From assembly GCA_900176545.1 (NCBI GenBank), contig FWXP01000002.1:124001-188000 (forward strand): DNA of 64,000 nucleotides. The letters are read 5' to 3'. The notes below the pieces were generated by a model that did no database searches, was not told where the DNA came from, and was given only the letters and a program-made list of their open reading frames with translations. The DNA comes from Oscillospiraceae bacterium (GTDB taxonomy: Bacteria > Bacillota > Clostridia > Saccharofermentanales > Saccharofermentanaceae). Positions within the stretch are counted from its first letter, which is position 1. Each line of letters starts with the position of its first letter. A program made the translations under genes and the position numbers. Below are positions 50,580 to 59,568 of this stretch, one piece after another.

Positions 50580-51989
50580 ATGGATATATGTGCGGTAGTA
50601 ATGGCGGCCGGTAACGGAACGAGAATGAAGTCAACTCATTCCAAGGTCGTACATCAGGTCGCGGGAAAACCCATCGTCCAGTGGGTAGCAGATGCTCTTT
50701 GTGAGGCAGGCTGCAGCGAGCAGGTATATATTGTCGGAGACAAGCAGGAAGAGATAAGGGATGTGTTGGGCGAAGGCGTTGCCTATGTGTTCCAGGAACA
50801 GAGATTAGGTACCGGTCACGCCGTTATGCAGGCTGCTCCTTTCCTTGAAGGAAGAGACGGATACGTTATCGTTCTTCCGGGCGACTCCCCAATGGTAAGT
50901 GCAGAGACTATCTGCAAGGCATTGAACAAGATGGAAGACGGAGACTATGCTGCCGTTGTCATCACTGCAAAGGCAGACGATCCCACGGGATACGGACGTC
51001 TCGTAAGAGATGATGATGGTAATGTGCTTCGCATCGTAGAGCATAAGGACGCAAGCGAAGAGGAACTTAAGATCTGCGAGATCAATTCCTCTATGTATGT
51101 CTTCAAGACATCACTTCTTCTTTCCGCATTGGGAAGACTGTCCGCTCAGAATGCTCAGAAGGAATACTATCTTACGGATACTATCGGTATCCTTATCTCA
51201 GACGGATATACGGTAGGTTCAGTGATCTGCGACTTTGAGGATACTCTCGGAGTAAATGACAGGATGCAGCTTATGCAGGCCTGCAAGATAATGAACAGAA
51301 GGATCATCAATAAGCACATGAGAAACGGTGTTCAGATCCTCGATGAGAATTCCACATGGATCCATTCCGCAGTCGAGATCGGAAGAGATACCATTATCCT
51401 TCCCGGTACCACTCTTATGGGCAATACCGTTATCGGCGAAGAGTGCATCATCGGTGAGAATTCGAGACTTGACGGAGTAGAAGTCGGCGACGGAACGGTA
51501 ATCGATTATTCTGTAGCTACTTCCTGCATCATAGGAAGCGACTGCCGTATCGGACCCTTCTCGCATATAAGACCCGAGACGAGGATCAACGATCACGTTA
51601 CCATCGGAGCTTACGTAGAGGTCAAGAACTCTACCATCGACGACTACACAAGAGCAAGACACCTTACATATATCGGTGACTCTACTGTAGGTAAGAACGT
51701 TAACTTCGGTTGCGGAACGGTAACCTGTAACTTCGACGGTCAGGATAAGGTCGGATGTGTTATCGAAGATAATGTATTCATCGGAGGTAACTCCAATATC
51801 CTCTCTTCCGTTGTGCTCGGTAAGGACAGCTATATCGCCGCAGGTTCCACCATCACCAGCGACGTTCCTGCAATGGGACTCGGAATCGGAAGAGCTAAGC
51901 AGATCAATAAGGACGATTGGGTCACGAAGAAGAACCGCTTGAGAGGCGCTAACTACATTAAGCTCGACAGCAAGCGTTCGGAGGTCTGA
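50580..51989 (+). CDS. glmU: bifunctional UDP-GlcNAc pyrophosphorylase / GlcN-1-P acetyltransferase
   Basis: 469 residues. N-terminal nucleotidyltransferase: AAGNGTRMKS (usually GKGT) and the Lys in HSKVVHQVAGKP, then GDSPMV and EYYLTDTIGI. C-terminal left-handed beta-helix with hexapeptide repeats; catalytic His in ARHLTYIGDS and the CoA-site GCGTVTCNFDG. It makes UDP-GlcNAc for wall synthesis. RBS AGGTGG. pth follows after a single base and mfd overlaps pth, the common glmU(-prs)-pth-mfd order without prs. Confidence 0.96.
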   Translation: MDICAVVMAAGNGTRMKSTHSKVVHQVAGKPIVQWVADALCEAGCSEQVYIVGDKQEEIRDVLGEGVAYVFQEQRLGTGHAVMQAAPFLEGRDGYVIVLPGDSPMVSAETICKALNKMEDGDYAAVVITAKADDPTGYGRLVRDDDGNVLRIVEHKDASEEELKICEINSSMYVFKTSLLLSALGRLSAQNAQKEYYLTDTIGILISDGYTVGSVICDFEDTLGVNDRMQLMQACKIMNRRIINKHMRNGVQILDENSTWIHSAVEIGRDTIILPGTTLMGNTVIGEECIIGENSRLDGVEVGDGTVIDYSVATSCIIGSDCRIGPFSHIRPETRINDHVTIGAYVEVKNSTIDDYTRARHLTYIGDSTVGKNVNFGCGTVTCNFDGQDKVGCVIEDNVFIGGNSNILSSVVLGKDSYIAAGSTITSDVPAMGLGIGRAKQINKDDWVTKKNRLRGANYIKLDSKRSEV

Positions 51990-51990
51990 T

Positions 51991-52524
51991 ATGTACCTTG
52001 TGGCAGGCCTCGGCAATATCGGGGACAAGTATGCATATACATGGCACAACTTAGGATTCCTGGCAGTGGAGATGCTTGCCGACAAGCACGGCATAACTCT
52101 CGATAAGAGCAAGTTCAACGGTGTATACGGCAAGGGAAAGATAAATGGCGAAGATGTTATCATCTTAAAGCCTTCTACCTTCATGAATAATTCCGGTCAG
52201 TCCGTAGCTCCCTGTGCATCTTTCTTCAAGGTAGAGCCGTCCCATATCATCGTTGTCTACGATGACATAGATATCAAGGTTGGAACTATCCGTGTAAGGG
52301 AGAAGGGATCAGCCGGGACTCATAACGGCATGAAGTCCGTTATCAAGTTCCTGGGCACTCAGGAGTTCCCCAGAGTGCGTATAGGTTCCGGACCTGTACC
52401 TGAGAAGTGGAATCTGATAGACTATGTGCTCGCCGATATCCCCAAGGATCAGAGGGAGACGGTGTATCATTCCTTTGAAGATGCAGTGAAGGCAATAGAA
52501 GAACTTATCGGAGAAAATGGATAA
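51991..52524 (+). CDS. pth: peptidyl-tRNA hydrolase
   Basis: 177 residues. Releases peptidyl groups from stalled peptidyl-tRNA. Signatures: VAGLGNIGDKY, catalytic His in TWHNLGF (usual TRHN), MNNSGQSV, DDIDIKVGTIRVREKGSAGTHNGMKS. Slightly shorter than the E. coli enzyme at its C-terminal end. The mfd start lies within its last codons (8-base overlap). Confidence 0.94.
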   Translation: MYLVAGLGNIGDKYAYTWHNLGFLAVEMLADKHGITLDKSKFNGVYGKGKINGEDVIILKPSTFMNNSGQSVAPCASFFKVEPSHIIVVYDDIDIKVGTIRVREKGSAGTHNGMKSVIKFLGTQEFPRVRIGSGPVPEKWNLIDYVLADIPKDQRETVYHSFEDAVKAIEELIGENG

Positions 52525-55500
52525 CGACATAAAGTCACTTCTTGAACTCATTAAGAACGACGAAGCGCTCATCGCTTCATCAGACAGGTGTGTCCGCGAG
52601 GCACGCCATCTTAATGTGTCCGGACTTTGTGAGCAGCAGAAGGGCTACATAGTAGCAGCTCTCTCATATAAGGATTCCAAGAAGCCGGTCGTCGTATCTT
52701 CGGATACCGTAAGAGCCAAGGCTCTGGCTGAGTCCATGAAGCCTTTTATAGACGGAGATATCCTTATAGTGGAGCCTTCCGAGATGAGTATCGTATCTGC
52801 CGTTGCAAGTTCAAGGGACGGCGAGAGCGAGAGAGTAGGAACGATCTCGAGACTTATGCGAGGCGATTACTCTGCGGCCATTATATGCGCCGGCGCACTT
52901 GCTTCCAAGATGCAGAGCAAGAAGGAGTTCGAGAAGACCCTTATAAGCTTAAAGCTCGGTGACAGACAGGACCCGGTAGAGCTTACGGAGAAGCTCACGG
53001 ACATCGGATACGAGAGAGTATCTTCCGTATCTGTCCCCGGCGAGTTCGCGGCAAGAGGAGACGTCGTAGACGTATTTTCTCCCGACAACAATATGCCCGT
53101 AAGGTTCAGCTTCTTCGACGATGAGATAGATCAGATAAAGTCTTTCGATCCCGATAACCAGAGATCGACCGATTCCTTCAACAAGATGACCATCTGCAGA
53201 GCAAGAGAAGTCATCCTTGATAAGAAGGCAAGAGGACAGGCGGCAGACAGGATATTAAAGAGCGCTGCCGAGGATATAAATAAGATGAATGCCGAGTCGG
53301 CGAAGGCGGCTGCGGAGCTCCTCTCAAGGACAGCTCACGCCGATTCCGATGCCGTCAGGGAAGGCATGAGGATCACCGGTATGGCAAGGTGGCTTGGCGC
53401 CATCTTAGATGAGCCCGCCATGATCCTCGACTACATAGATAAGACGGAGAACATGCTCTTCGTCGATGAGATGAGCGAGGTTAGAGGAAGGATAGACGGA
53501 TACGAAGCGGACTTTGTATCAAGATGCAGGAATTCATTTGAATCCGGTACTTGTCCTTCCTGTGCATTTAAGTCCGTATTCGAGATCCCCGAGATAATGA
53601 GAAGGCTCGATAAGGGCTTTCAGGTAACTGCCATCGCATGCCTGGCAACTTCGGGCAACGGACTTCCCGGAGGCATCACCATTACTTCCGACGGAATGGC
53701 GGGAGAGAATTACAGGGGCAGGGATAAGGAACTGGCGGATATGGTCAGGAAGAACGAGTCTTCCATGACTGTCAGATTCCTTCTTACGGGTTCTCAGAGA
53801 GTAGAAGGATTCCGTCTTAGGATGGCGGGAGAAGGTGTCTCCATAAAGGTCATTCCCAAGGATCTCCCCGCAGGATTTATCTATCCTTCCGCTAAGATGT
53901 GCCTTATCGGTGAGCAGGATGTATTCGGTGCGGAGAAGAAGATCTCCAGAAAGAAGAACGGTGCCAATAAGATAACTTTCTTCGGCGATATACAGCCGGG
54001 TGACTATGTCGTACACGATGCTCACGGTATCGGCAGATACGAAGGTATCACCAACATGCGTATGGGTAAGTCCAACCAGGATTACCTGAAGATCTCATAT
54101 GCCAAGAATGCCACTATCTACCTTCCTATAGATAAGCTCGATAAGCTTCAGAAATACGTAGGTCCCAACAATAAGGAACCCAAGCTCTCGTCTCTTGATT
54201 CGGGTGAGTGGAACAAGTCGGTAGAAAGAGCAAGGACGTCCATCAAGAAGGTGGCTTTCGACCTTGTTAAGCTCTATGCGGCAAGACGTGCCAGCAAGGG
54301 TTATTCCTGCTCTCCCGATGACGTATGGCAGAAGGAGTTCGAGGAGAACTTCCCTTATGTGGAGACTGACGATCAGCTTCGTGCCATCGCGGATATAAAG
54401 AAGGATATGGAGAGCGACACTCCCATGGACCGACTCCTTTGCGGAGACGTCGGCTTCGGTAAGACGGAGGTCGCTTTCAGGGCAATATTCAAGTGTGTGA
54501 CCAACGGCAAGCAGGCCTTTATGTTAGCTCCTACTACGCTTCTCGCGCAGCAGCATTTCGACAACTTCCTCGAAAGGCTTCACGGGTTCCCTATACGTGT
54601 CGTGCTCCTGTCGAGGTTCGTTCAGCCTGCTGTCTTAAAGCAGAATATAAAGGATATAAAGGAAGGCAAGGCGGATGTCGTTATCGGCACCCACAGGATC
54701 CTGTCAAAGGATGTAGTGCCTCACAACTTAGGACTTCTTGTAGTAGACGAGGAGCAGAGGTTCGGCGTTAACCACAAAGAGCAGATCAAGGCTATGCGTA
54801 ATAACATAGATGTCCTTACGCTTACAGCTACGCCTATCCCCAGGACGCTTCATATGTCCATGTCGGGTATAAGGGATATCTCCGTCTTAGACGAAGCTCC
54901 CATGAACCGCCGTCCCGTTCAGACTTACGTCATGGGCTACGATGAGGAGATAATAACCCAGGCGTGCCTTCGAGAGATCTCCAGAGGCGGACAGATATTC
55001 TACCTCTACAACAAGACCGCGGATATAGACCAGAAGGCGGCGCAGCTGGAGAAGCTCATGCCCGGTGTAAAGGTCTTATACGCCCACGGTAAGATGAGCG
55101 AGCATCAGATGGAGAGGATAATCGAATCCTTCATAGTAGGCGAGGCTGATATCCTGGTGTGTACTACCATCATCGAGTCTGGCGTTGATATGCCCAACGT
55201 CAATACCATGATCGTAGAAGACAGTGACAGGTTCGGTCTTGCACAGCTCTATCAGATAAAGGGAAGAGTAGGAAGATCTGACAGGCAGGCATATGCATAT
55301 ATCACATATAATCCCGATAAGGAGATGAACTCCGATGCGAGGAAGCGCCTTATGGCTATACGTGAGTTCACGGAATTAGGCTCCGGCGTCAAGATCGCTC
55401 TTCGTGACCTGGAGGTGCGAGGTGCGGGTAACCTTCTCGGAGCAGAACAGCACGGTCAGATGGATGTCATCGGTTATGAGCTCTACTGCCGTCTCCTGGA

Positions 55501-56026
55501 TGAGGAGATAAAGATACTAAAGGACGGAGACGAGAACTTTGCTCTTCCTGCCCTTACGGTCAATATGGAAGTGGATTTCGACTCCTATATCCCTGTGTCC
55601 TATATTGAGGACGAAGAGTCCAGGATGGCTGCTTACAGACGTATCGGCTCCATCGCGGATCAGAAGGATTACGACGATTTCTTAGACGAAGTAACGGACC
55701 GCTACGGCGATCCGCCGAAGGAAGTAAACTTCCTCGCGGGTGCCGCTCTGATCCGTGCTCTGGCAGGTCAGGCGGGCTTTGAGAGAGTATGCTTCAAGGA
55801 CGCGGGTGTCCTTATGTATTTTGCGGGCGACCGTAAGATGAACATGCCCGCGGTCGCGGCTCTTATAGGTACTCCCGAGTATGCGGGAAGGATCCTTGTC
55901 TGCGCTCAGGGCAAGCCCTATCTTCACTATAAGCCCAGGACCAACAGGCACGATAAGACAGTTGACGAGTCGATAAATCTCCTTAAGATCCTTATCGATA
56001 ATAAGGATGCCAAGAAGAAAGAATAA
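52517..56026 (+). CDS. mfd: transcription-repair coupling factor
   Basis: 1169 residues. Removes RNA polymerase stalled at DNA damage and recruits UvrA. A UvrB-like N-terminal part (EFAARGDVVDVFSPD at about residues 175-190) is followed by the RNAP-interaction domain (GDYVVHDAHGIGRYEGI, about 494-510). The superfamily 2 translocase has GDVGFGKTEVA as Walker A, DEEQRFG as motif II, LTATPIPRT, and the QIKGRVGRSDRQAYAY / ALRDLEVRGAGNLLG motifs of Mfd/RecG. The C-terminal regulatory domain ends the chain. All motifs intact. Confidence 0.96.
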   Translation: MDNDIKSLLELIKNDEALIASSDRCVREARHLNVSGLCEQQKGYIVAALSYKDSKKPVVVSSDTVRAKALAESMKPFIDGDILIVEPSEMSIVSAVASSRDGESERVGTISRLMRGDYSAAIICAGALASKMQSKKEFEKTLISLKLGDRQDPVELTEKLTDIGYERVSSVSVPGEFAARGDVVDVFSPDNNMPVRFSFFDDEIDQIKSFDPDNQRSTDSFNKMTICRAREVILDKKARGQAADRILKSAAEDINKMNAESAKAAAELLSRTAHADSDAVREGMRITGMARWLGAILDEPAMILDYIDKTENMLFVDEMSEVRGRIDGYEADFVSRCRNSFESGTCPSCAFKSVFEIPEIMRRLDKGFQVTAIACLATSGNGLPGGITITSDGMAGENYRGRDKELADMVRKNESSMTVRFLLTGSQRVEGFRLRMAGEGVSIKVIPKDLPAGFIYPSAKMCLIGEQDVFGAEKKISRKKNGANKITFFGDIQPGDYVVHDAHGIGRYEGITNMRMGKSNQDYLKISYAKNATIYLPIDKLDKLQKYVGPNNKEPKLSSLDSGEWNKSVERARTSIKKVAFDLVKLYAARRASKGYSCSPDDVWQKEFEENFPYVETDDQLRAIADIKKDMESDTPMDRLLCGDVGFGKTEVAFRAIFKCVTNGKQAFMLAPTTLLAQQHFDNFLERLHGFPIRVVLLSRFVQPAVLKQNIKDIKEGKADVVIGTHRILSKDVVPHNLGLLVVDEEQRFGVNHKEQIKAMRNNIDVLTLTATPIPRTLHMSMSGIRDISVLDEAPMNRRPVQTYVMGYDEEIITQACLREISRGGQIFYLYNKTADIDQKAAQLEKLMPGVKVLYAHGKMSEHQMERIIESFIVGEADILVCTTIIESGVDMPNVNTMIVEDSDRFGLAQLYQIKGRVGRSDRQAYAYITYNPDKEMNSDARKRLMAIREFTELGSGVKIALRDLEVRGAGNLLGAEQHGQMDVIGYELYCRLLDEEIKILKDGDENFALPALTVNMEVDFDSYIPVSYIEDEESRMAAYRRIGSIADQKDYDDFLDEVTDRYGDPPKEVNFLAGAALIRALAGQAGFERVCFKDAGVLMYFAGDRKMNMPAVAALIGTPEYAGRILVCAQGKPYLHYKPRTNRHDKTVDESINLLKILIDNKDAKKKE

Positions 56027-56039
56027 CGTTCACCTGTGG

Positions 56040-56045
56040 TACAAT
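56040..56045 (+). promoter_or_regulatory. -10 element of the tRNA-Arg gene
   Basis: TGGTACAAT gives an extended -10 with TACAAT, 14 bases before the tRNA 5' end. It lies just after the mfd stop, so the tRNA has its own start of transcription. No clear -35 is seen, as is usual for extended -10 promoters. Confidence 0.55.
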
Positions 56046-56059
56046 AGATAACTGAAAAA

Positions 56060-56134
56060 GCCTCCATAGTTTAATGGATAGAACAGCAGTTTCCGGTACT
56101 GCTGGTACGGGTTCGATTCCTGTTGGAGGTGCCA
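56060..56134 (+). tRNA. tRNA-Arg (anticodon CCG), CCA encoded
   Basis: The cloverleaf can be drawn in full. Acceptor GCCTCCA/TGGAGGT with a G-U first pair; D stem GTTT/GAAC; anticodon stem GCAGT/ACTGC with loop TTCCGGT, anticodon CCG; T stem ACGGG/CCTGT with loop TTCGATT. Discriminator G, and CCA is encoded at 56132-56134. It decodes CGG. Confidence 0.95.
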
Positions 56135-56141
56135 GATGTTC

Positions 56142-56215
56142 ATACCCCTTTGCTCTTGGCTGCGAACAGGTCCTCGGTGCATTGCACCTGCGGAACTTGC
56201 AGAGCAAAGGGGTAT
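56142..56215. repeat. long-armed inverted repeat after tRNA-Arg
   Basis: Perfect 15-bp arms ATACCCCTTTGCTCT (56142-56156) / AGAGCAAAGGGGTAT (56201-56215) enclose 44 bases that can fold further (CAGGT/ACCTG or GGTGC/GCACC). No T run follows, so it is not a standard terminator. It starts eight bases after the tRNA CCA. Possibly a stable RNA or processing structure; the remaining gap to 56374 shows nothing else. Confidence 0.75.
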
Positions 56216-56374
56216 TCACTTAATGGAGCTTGTGCGGAACCGGCAGCAAGGTGTTTTCTGTATAATAGAATCATATTGCATAAGGAACGAAGTTTTATGT
56301 GTAGGAATAGACCTCATTTGATCGGGGATCAGTCTATAATCTTACTGAATACGGATAAGGAGAATTTATAACAG

Positions 56375-57583
56375 ATGGCTGCGACTTGTAAGAACTGCGG
56401 AGCGATGTTGACGTTTGATCCTGCTTCGCAGATGCTCGTGTGCGAATATTGTAACGGCAGATTTAAGCCTGAAGAGATAGAGACAGAGAGAAAGTCTTAC
56501 GTAGAGGATCAGGAAGCGGTAGCCGCCAATGAAGTATACGGTACTGGGGACGAGAAGCTCCTGGACTGCTATGTATATACATGCAATCACTGCGGCGGCG
56601 AGATCATAATTAACGGTACAGAGGCTTCTACGAAGTGTATCTACTGCGGTAATTCGGCAGTGGTATTCAGCAGGATATCCAAGCAGAGAAGGCCTGACGT
56701 GATAATGCCTTTCGCGATATCCAAGGATAAGGCTGTGCAGCTTATAAGAGACAGGTTCAAGAAGGGCAGATTTATACCCGATGAGGTGAAGAACTTCAAA
56801 GCAGAGCATGTAAGGGGTATCTATATTCCGTATTGGATCGTCGATGCGAAGCATACGGATGCGGTGGTGATCAAGGGGTCTGTCGGTTCCGGTAAGCACA
56901 GAAGGACAGTCTATTCGGGAAGAGCAGGTTCCATGAATGTTCATGATCTTCCTCTTGATGCATCTACTCTCTTGTCAGATGAGAGCAGCACCCGTCTTGA
57001 GCCTTATGATCTTAAGGATCTGAAGTCTTTCGACGAAGATTATCTTACGGGGTTTTATTCCAATGTAACGGATATATCTTTCGGTGATATGAAGAAGGTC
57101 GTATGCACGAGAGCAAACGGCTTCTTCCGCGAGGCTGCATGTGACGATGTTAAGGGCGTATCCGGTAAGAGCGTAGTTGCCTCCAAGCCCCATACGGCTA
57201 TCGATTACGGCAATATGAGATATGCTATGCTGCCCGCGTGGTTTGTAACTTTTGATTATCAGGGAAAGCATAATACGGTCCTTGTGAACGGACAGACAGG
57301 TAAGATCGTATGCGGTGTCCCTTGGAATAAGAAGAAGTTTGTCGCTATGGTGGCGGGGATGAGTGCGGCACTTACCGCTTTATTCTCATTCATCCTGAGA
57401 TTTCTTTTGCCTGCCTTGCTTGAGAATTCCGATGATGACGACGGAGGCAATGTGATCTTATTCCTTATCGTATTATGCATTATCGCTGCCGCAGGCGGCC
57501 TTACCCAAATGAAACGTACGGTAAAGAGCATAGAGCTTACGCAGTCTAAGAGCATATTCAATTTTGTTAAGAAGAGGCAGTGA
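56375..57583 (+). CDS. membrane protein with two zinc ribbons, unknown function
   Basis: 402 residues. Two CxxC pairs build ribbon 1 (Cys5/Cys8 and Cys23/Cys26), two more ribbon 2 (Cys70/Cys73 and Cys88/Cys91), resembling TFIIB-like and DksA-unlike ribbons found in TerY-C or 'TFIIB-type zinc ribbon' membrane proteins. A soluble domain of about 200 residues follows (YIPYWIVDAKHTDAVV, MLPAWFVTFDYQGK), then two transmembrane helices (about 325-350 and 360-375) and a basic tail. The ribbons lie on the cytoplasmic side if the basic tail is inside. A small membrane protein gene follows within 1 base, so the two probably act together. Confidence 0.8.
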   Translation: MAATCKNCGAMLTFDPASQMLVCEYCNGRFKPEEIETERKSYVEDQEAVAANEVYGTGDEKLLDCYVYTCNHCGGEIIINGTEASTKCIYCGNSAVVFSRISKQRRPDVIMPFAISKDKAVQLIRDRFKKGRFIPDEVKNFKAEHVRGIYIPYWIVDAKHTDAVVIKGSVGSGKHRRTVYSGRAGSMNVHDLPLDASTLLSDESSTRLEPYDLKDLKSFDEDYLTGFYSNVTDISFGDMKKVVCTRANGFFREAACDDVKGVSGKSVVASKPHTAIDYGNMRYAMLPAWFVTFDYQGKHNTVLVNGQTGKIVCGVPWNKKKFVAMVAGMSAALTALFSFILRFLLPALLENSDDDDGGNVILFLIVLCIIAAAGGLTQMKRTVKSIELTQSKSIFNFVKKRQ

Positions 57584-57584
57584 T

Positions 57585-57866
57585 ATGGATATACTTTATC
57601 TTATAGGCGCATTGATACTTGGTGCCGGTCTTGGGATAGGAACGGCATTCTTCGTTTGCGCATCGATGCTTAAGAATTCCAATGACATGGGAGATTCTGT
57701 CGGTACGTCAAAAGATTATACTGACCCTGCAGTGTTTACGGTAAAGGTCGACAGACTTAAGAGCGCAGAACGCGAGTGTTTCCATAATATTAATGAGATC
57801 CCTCTTACACCTTTATACAGCGAGCCTTCTTTGGACGAAGAAGTACATAAGCTCGAGAAAAAGTAA
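57585..57866 (+). CDS. small single-pass membrane protein
   Basis: 93 residues from ATG 57585, the codon immediately after the preceding stop; an in-frame earlier start would lie inside the upstream gene. One N-terminal helix (ILYLIGALILGAGLGIGTAFFV), then a charged cytoplasmic tail. It is co-transcribed with the zinc-ribbon membrane protein and GrpB-like gene. No family recognised. Confidence 0.65.
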   Translation: MDILYLIGALILGAGLGIGTAFFVCASMLKNSNDMGDSVGTSKDYTDPAVFTVKVDRLKSAERECFHNINEIPLTPLYSEPSLDEEVHKLEKK

Positions 57867-57878
57867 GGATGGAAGACG

Positions 57879-58391
57879 GTGACTAAGAGAGTAATAGTCG
57901 AATCCTATAACAGTGAATGGAAGAGGGATTTTGAAGATATAAGATCCGAACTTATGGCAGTGCTTTCAGGCAAGGTCATAAGTGTCGAGCACGTAGGAAG
58001 CACTTCCGTTGAAGGCCTGTCGGCAAAGCCGGTTATCGACATCGATATCGTCATAGAGGGTGAAGATGCTTTCGCAGAAGTAAAGGGTGCTCTTATGAGT
58101 ATCGGGTACACTCATGAGGGCAATCTGGGCATCCCGGGAAGAGAAGCATTCAAGTACAAAGGCAAGGAGCATCTGAGGAAACATCACTTATATGTATGTA
58201 CAAAGGATGCAGAGGAGCTTAGGCGTCATATCTCGTTCAGGGACTACTTAAGGACTCACCCTGAGGCAGTAAGAGAATACAGCAGGGTGAAGGAAGAAGG
58301 AGCTAAGCTCTACCCTTACGATATCGACAGCTACATCGGGCACAAGGCGCCCTTCATCGAAAGTATATACAGAGACATCGGACTGATCTGA
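57879..58391 (+). CDS. GrpB family (UPF0157) nucleotidyltransferase-like protein
   Basis: 170 residues, GTG start (an ATG at 57869 is closed at once by a stop). GrpB family features: VESYNSEWKRDFEDIRSEL, HVGSTSVEGLSAKPVIDIDIV (nucleotidyltransferase-fold GS and DxD-type residues), FRDYLRTHPEAVREYSRVKEE. The family has the polymerase-beta nucleotidyltransferase fold; its substrate is unknown. It follows the small membrane protein after 12 bases. Confidence 0.88.
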   Translation: MTKRVIVESYNSEWKRDFEDIRSELMAVLSGKVISVEHVGSTSVEGLSAKPVIDIDIVIEGEDAFAEVKGALMSIGYTHEGNLGIPGREAFKYKGKEHLRKHHLYVCTKDAEELRRHISFRDYLRTHPEAVREYSRVKEEGAKLYPYDIDSYIGHKAPFIESIYRDIGLI

Positions 58392-58491
58392 ACAGTCCGC
58401 GACTGCGAACTTACGATAAGTAATGATATAATGAATTTTATCAGATTATTCTGATGGGATAATTCGATTCGGAGAGGGAGACGTCCCGAAG

Positions 58492-59568
58492 ATGCGTAAT
58501 ATGGAGAATTGTAACAGATTAGTCGTCAGTCGTGCATCGACCGCTATATATCTGATCTTATCGGCTGAGGGCATAAGGTCACGCAAGGTAGTAGTTCCGG
58601 CCAATCTGTGTTACGCCGCGATCTATCCGATCATCTACAGTGGTAATACACCGTTATTCTGCGATGTTGACTCTGACAGCGGGAATACGAATTGGGAACT
58701 TATAAGCGATTCGATAAGAAGATCAGAAGATAATGATGTAGCGGCGATAATACTCCCTCATATGTACGGGAAATGTATTCCCAAGCATGATATCGAGAAG
58801 ATCTCGGAGAATTGCCGTAGGAGCAACATCTTTCTGATAGAGGATTGCGCCTCTTCACTAGGCTCTCATAACTGTGATCTTATCGCCGGATCTATCGGAG
58901 ATTATGCGATATACAGCTTCGGATATTCAAAGACCATTGATCTGGGTTCAGGGGGAATGCTTACATCCTGCAAAGATATCAGCAGAATAAAAGACCTTTA
59001 TTGTACATTGCCTCCGGTGACAGAGGAAGATCACGATAACGAGCACTTTTATTCAAGGCTTTATAGACTTATAAGGAACAATCCCCAACAGGATCTTGGC
59101 AGATGCATATGGCGTTCTTTGTTGCCGGAAATGAAGGGTGTATTCGTGAACCGATCGGATGATGTTGTTTTGGAAAAACGGATAAACGACAGATTTGATC
59201 ATCCGGAAGAATATATCAGCAAAAGACGTGATCAGCAAAAAAAATACTGTTCAATGATAAAGTGGAATGATCATATCAGACCGTATGTATACGAAGACGG
59301 CGATGTTCCGTGGAGATTTTCCTTTTTTGTCGATCCGGATATCAGGCGCGATCTGATCGATCATCTCCTGGGAGCCGGAGTGCCGATAAGTGATTGGTAT
59401 CCGATAGTAACTCCTATATTCGGAATAGATAACAGTACAGAGGATCTGTCATTGGCATTTCCGGGAGCATATTATATGCAGGAGAGATTGTTGAATTTAC
59501 CCGTTTGTGTTGATGACGTATGTATAAAAAAGTATACTGATGCTGTTAATGCGTTTTTTGAGGGATGA
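58492..59568 (+). CDS. DegT/DnrJ/EryC1-type PLP aminotransferase
   Basis: 358 residues, fold type I PLP enzyme acting on nucleotide-linked keto-sugars. Visible: VVVPANLCYAAIYPIIYSGNTPLFCDVD (active-site loop), IEDCASSLGS with the Asp that holds the pyridine nitrogen, and the Schiff-base Lys in YSFGYSKTIDLGSGGML, the usual (F/H)xxK(N/x)xxxGEGG site in altered form. It should make an amino-sugar for a surface glycan. It opens a three-gene operon with the next gene overlapping by 4 bases. Codon use is more AT-rich than flanking housekeeping genes. Confidence 0.85.
   Translation: MRNMENCNRLVVSRASTAIYLILSAEGIRSRKVVVPANLCYAAIYPIIYSGNTPLFCDVDSDSGNTNWELISDSIRRSEDNDVAAIILPHMYGKCIPKHDIEKISENCRRSNIFLIEDCASSLGSHNCDLIAGSIGDYAIYSFGYSKTIDLGSGGMLTSCKDISRIKDLYCTLPPVTEEDHDNEHFYSRLYRLIRNNPQQDLGRCIWRSLLPEMKGVFVNRSDDVVLEKRINDRFDHPEEYISKRRDQQKKYCSMIKWNDHIRPYVYEDGDVPWRFSFFVDPDIRRDLIDHLLGAGVPISDWYPIVTPIFGIDNSTEDLSLAFPGAYYMQERLLNLPVCVDDVCIKKYTDAVNAFFEG

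Noticed and set aside
56142-56215. Inverted repeat as rho-independent terminator of the tRNA
   Set aside because: The loop is 44 bases and no T run follows the right arm.
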